Shown: piece after piece, positions 63,115-64,000 of the stretch
Layout: the number at the start of each line of letters is the position of its first letter
How positions within the stretch are numbered: the stretch's first letter is position 1
Source of the DNA: Winogradskyella algicola
GTDB taxonomy: Bacteria; Bacteroidota; Bacteroidia; Flavobacteriales; Flavobacteriaceae
NCBI RefSeq assembly: GCF_005869935.1
Contig: NZ_SZQF01000007.1
Span: 62,001-126,000 of the forward strand
Direction of reading: 5' to 3'
DNA: 64,000 nt
Notes under the pieces: generated by a model
What the model was told of the DNA's origin: nothing
Database searches by the model: none
What the model saw: only the letters and a program-made list of their open reading frames with translations
Program-made: the position numbers and the translations under genes

Positions 63115-64000
63115 ATGAAAATAGAACAGATTTATACAGGATGCTTAGCTCACGCAGCATATTACATTGAAAGCAATGGTGAAGCTGCAATTTTTGATCC
63201 ATTACGTGAGGTTCAACCTTACATTAATAGAGCCAAAATGGATGATGCAAAAATCAAATACATTTTTGAGACGCATTTCCATGCGGATTTTGTTTCTGGT
63301 CACTTAGATCTAAAAGAAAAAACAGGTGCTAAAATTGTATTTGGTCCAACTGCAAAGCCTAATTATGAAGCTATAGTTGCAGAAGACAATCAGATTTTTG
63401 AAGTAGGAGATTACAAGGTAAAGGTTATTCACACGCCAGGTCACACAATGGAAAGTACGACTTACTTACTCATAGATGAAAACGGTAAAGAGCATGGTAT
63501 TGTTACAGGAGATACCTTATTTATTGGTGATGTAGGTAGGCCAGACTTAGCACAAAAGGTCATTGCTGAACTTACTCAGGATAAGTTAGCATCTTTGCTA
63601 TACGATTCCTTGCGCAATAAAATAATGCCGTTGAGTGACGATTTAATAGTGTATCCTAATCACGGTGCAGGTTCTGCTTGTGGTAAAAACATGAGTAAAG
63701 AAACTACTGACACACTTGGTAACCAGAAGAAAACTAATTACGCACTTAGAGCAGACATGACCAGAGAAGAGTTCATAGAAGAACTTTTAGACGGTTTAAC
63801 AGAACCGCCAGGATACTTTCCTCAGAATGTACTAATGAATATTAAGGGTTACGAGAGCTTTGATAAGGTTATGGATAAGGCTCAAAATCCGTTATCACCA
63901 AAAGCTTTTGAAGCTGCTGCAAACGAAACCGAAGCTATTGTATTGGATGTTCGACATCAATCAGAGTTTGTTATAGGACACATTCCACGTTCTGTTTTCA
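63115..64000 (+). CDS. Metallo-beta-lactamase fold / rhodanese protein (3' partial)
   Basis: The frame runs from ATG 63115 past the window end, with at least 295 residues visible. The N-terminal MBL domain shows THFHADFVSGH (metal ligands; the usual fourth-position H of HxHxDH is replaced by F), HTPGHTMEST, GDTLFIGDVGRPDL, and YPNHGAGSACGKNMS. These are the persulfide dioxygenase (ETHE1/Blh-like) motifs. Near residue 280 a rhodanese domain begins (IVLDVRHQSEFVIGHIPRSVF). It probably oxidises persulfide, in line with the TSUP neighbour. Confidence 0.9.
   Translation, partial: MKIEQIYTGCLAHAAYYIESNGEAAIFDPLREVQPYINRAKMDDAKIKYIFETHFHADFVSGHLDLKEKTGAKIVFGPTAKPNYEAIVAEDNQIFEVGDYKVKVIHTPGHTMESTTYLLIDENGKEHGIVTGDTLFIGDVGRPDLAQKVIAELTQDKLASLLYDSLRNKIMPLSDDLIVYPNHGAGSACGKNMSKETTDTLGNQKKTNYALRADMTREEFIEELLDGLTEPPGYFPQNVLMNIKGYESFDKVMDKAQNPLSPKAFEAAANETEAIVLDVRHQSEFVIGHIPRSVF

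Overview
The window looks like the chromosome of a Flavobacteriaceae bacterium (Bacteroidota). The DNA is AT-rich. It encodes a type IX secretion substrate with a gliding-motility type C-terminal domain, a PorP/SprF partner, a T9SS type A cargo protein, an S46 dipeptidyl peptidase and a tricorn-like protease. Several promoters fit the Bacteroidota -7 box TAnnTTTG. I cannot name the species. I found no rRNA or tRNA gene and no CRISPR array.

Layout. 1-2.2 kb: a T9SS type B cargo protein (cut by the window start) and its PorP/SprF-like partner. 2.2-4.7 kb: a gene-free mosaic of interspersed repeats. 4.8-21.9 kb: chromosomal genes, including an EEP nuclease, a tricorn protease, a T9SS cargo protein, gamma-glutamyltransferase, ACP phosphodiesterase, glmM, a class V aminotransferase, a lipid A-type acyltransferase, rhomboid, a TlpA-like lipoprotein and mnmE. 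21.86-53.93 kb: an integrated element of about 32 kb. It starts exactly at the 3' end of mnmE and is bounded by a 16-bp direct repeat with one mismatch, which restores the last mnmE codons. 53.9-59.4 kb: a minus-strand run that looks like a zinc-homeostasis operon (MerC, CobW-type GTPase, ABC ATPase and permease, small secreted protein, alkaline phosphatase). 59.5-64 kb: an S46 peptidase, then a sulfur pair (TSUP transporter and metallo-beta-lactamase/rhodanese protein, the latter cut by the window end).

The integrated element has four parts. First, integration and replication: a zinc-ribbon/HTH protein, a tyrosine recombinase, two small HTH proteins, a BT4734/VirE-N type protein and a PriCT-2/DUF3987 protein. 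I see no relaxase or conjugation gene. Second, a compact three-gene unit: XRE regulator, HEPN protein of ApeA-like type, and a 703-residue prokaryotic Argonaute. The Argonaute keeps the guide 5'-end pocket of MID (Y413, K417, Q428, K459) but appears to have lost PIWI catalytic aspartates (G480 and Y543 at two expected positions). The HEPN protein has an intact R-x4-H motif. I propose a guide-directed, HEPN-executed defence system, and this is the most interesting item in the window. Third, a metal-resistance block of about 19 kb: a CzcA-like pump fused to its outer-membrane channel, adaptor, Fur-family regulator, DUF3703, Zn/Cd-type P1B ATPase, then a complete Cu/Ag set (CusA, TolC, CopA, DUF305, CusB, HMA lipoprotein). 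Fourth, a tail with a hairpin-rich gene-free stretch and two uncharacterised proteins.

Two candidate regulatory motifs recur. TGCA-N7-TGCA lies upstream of two element metal units and upstream of the chromosomal MerC/CobW operon, which suggests one Fur/Zur-type regulator may control both. TGTAAC-N4-GTTAC lies upstream of both sulfur genes at the right end.
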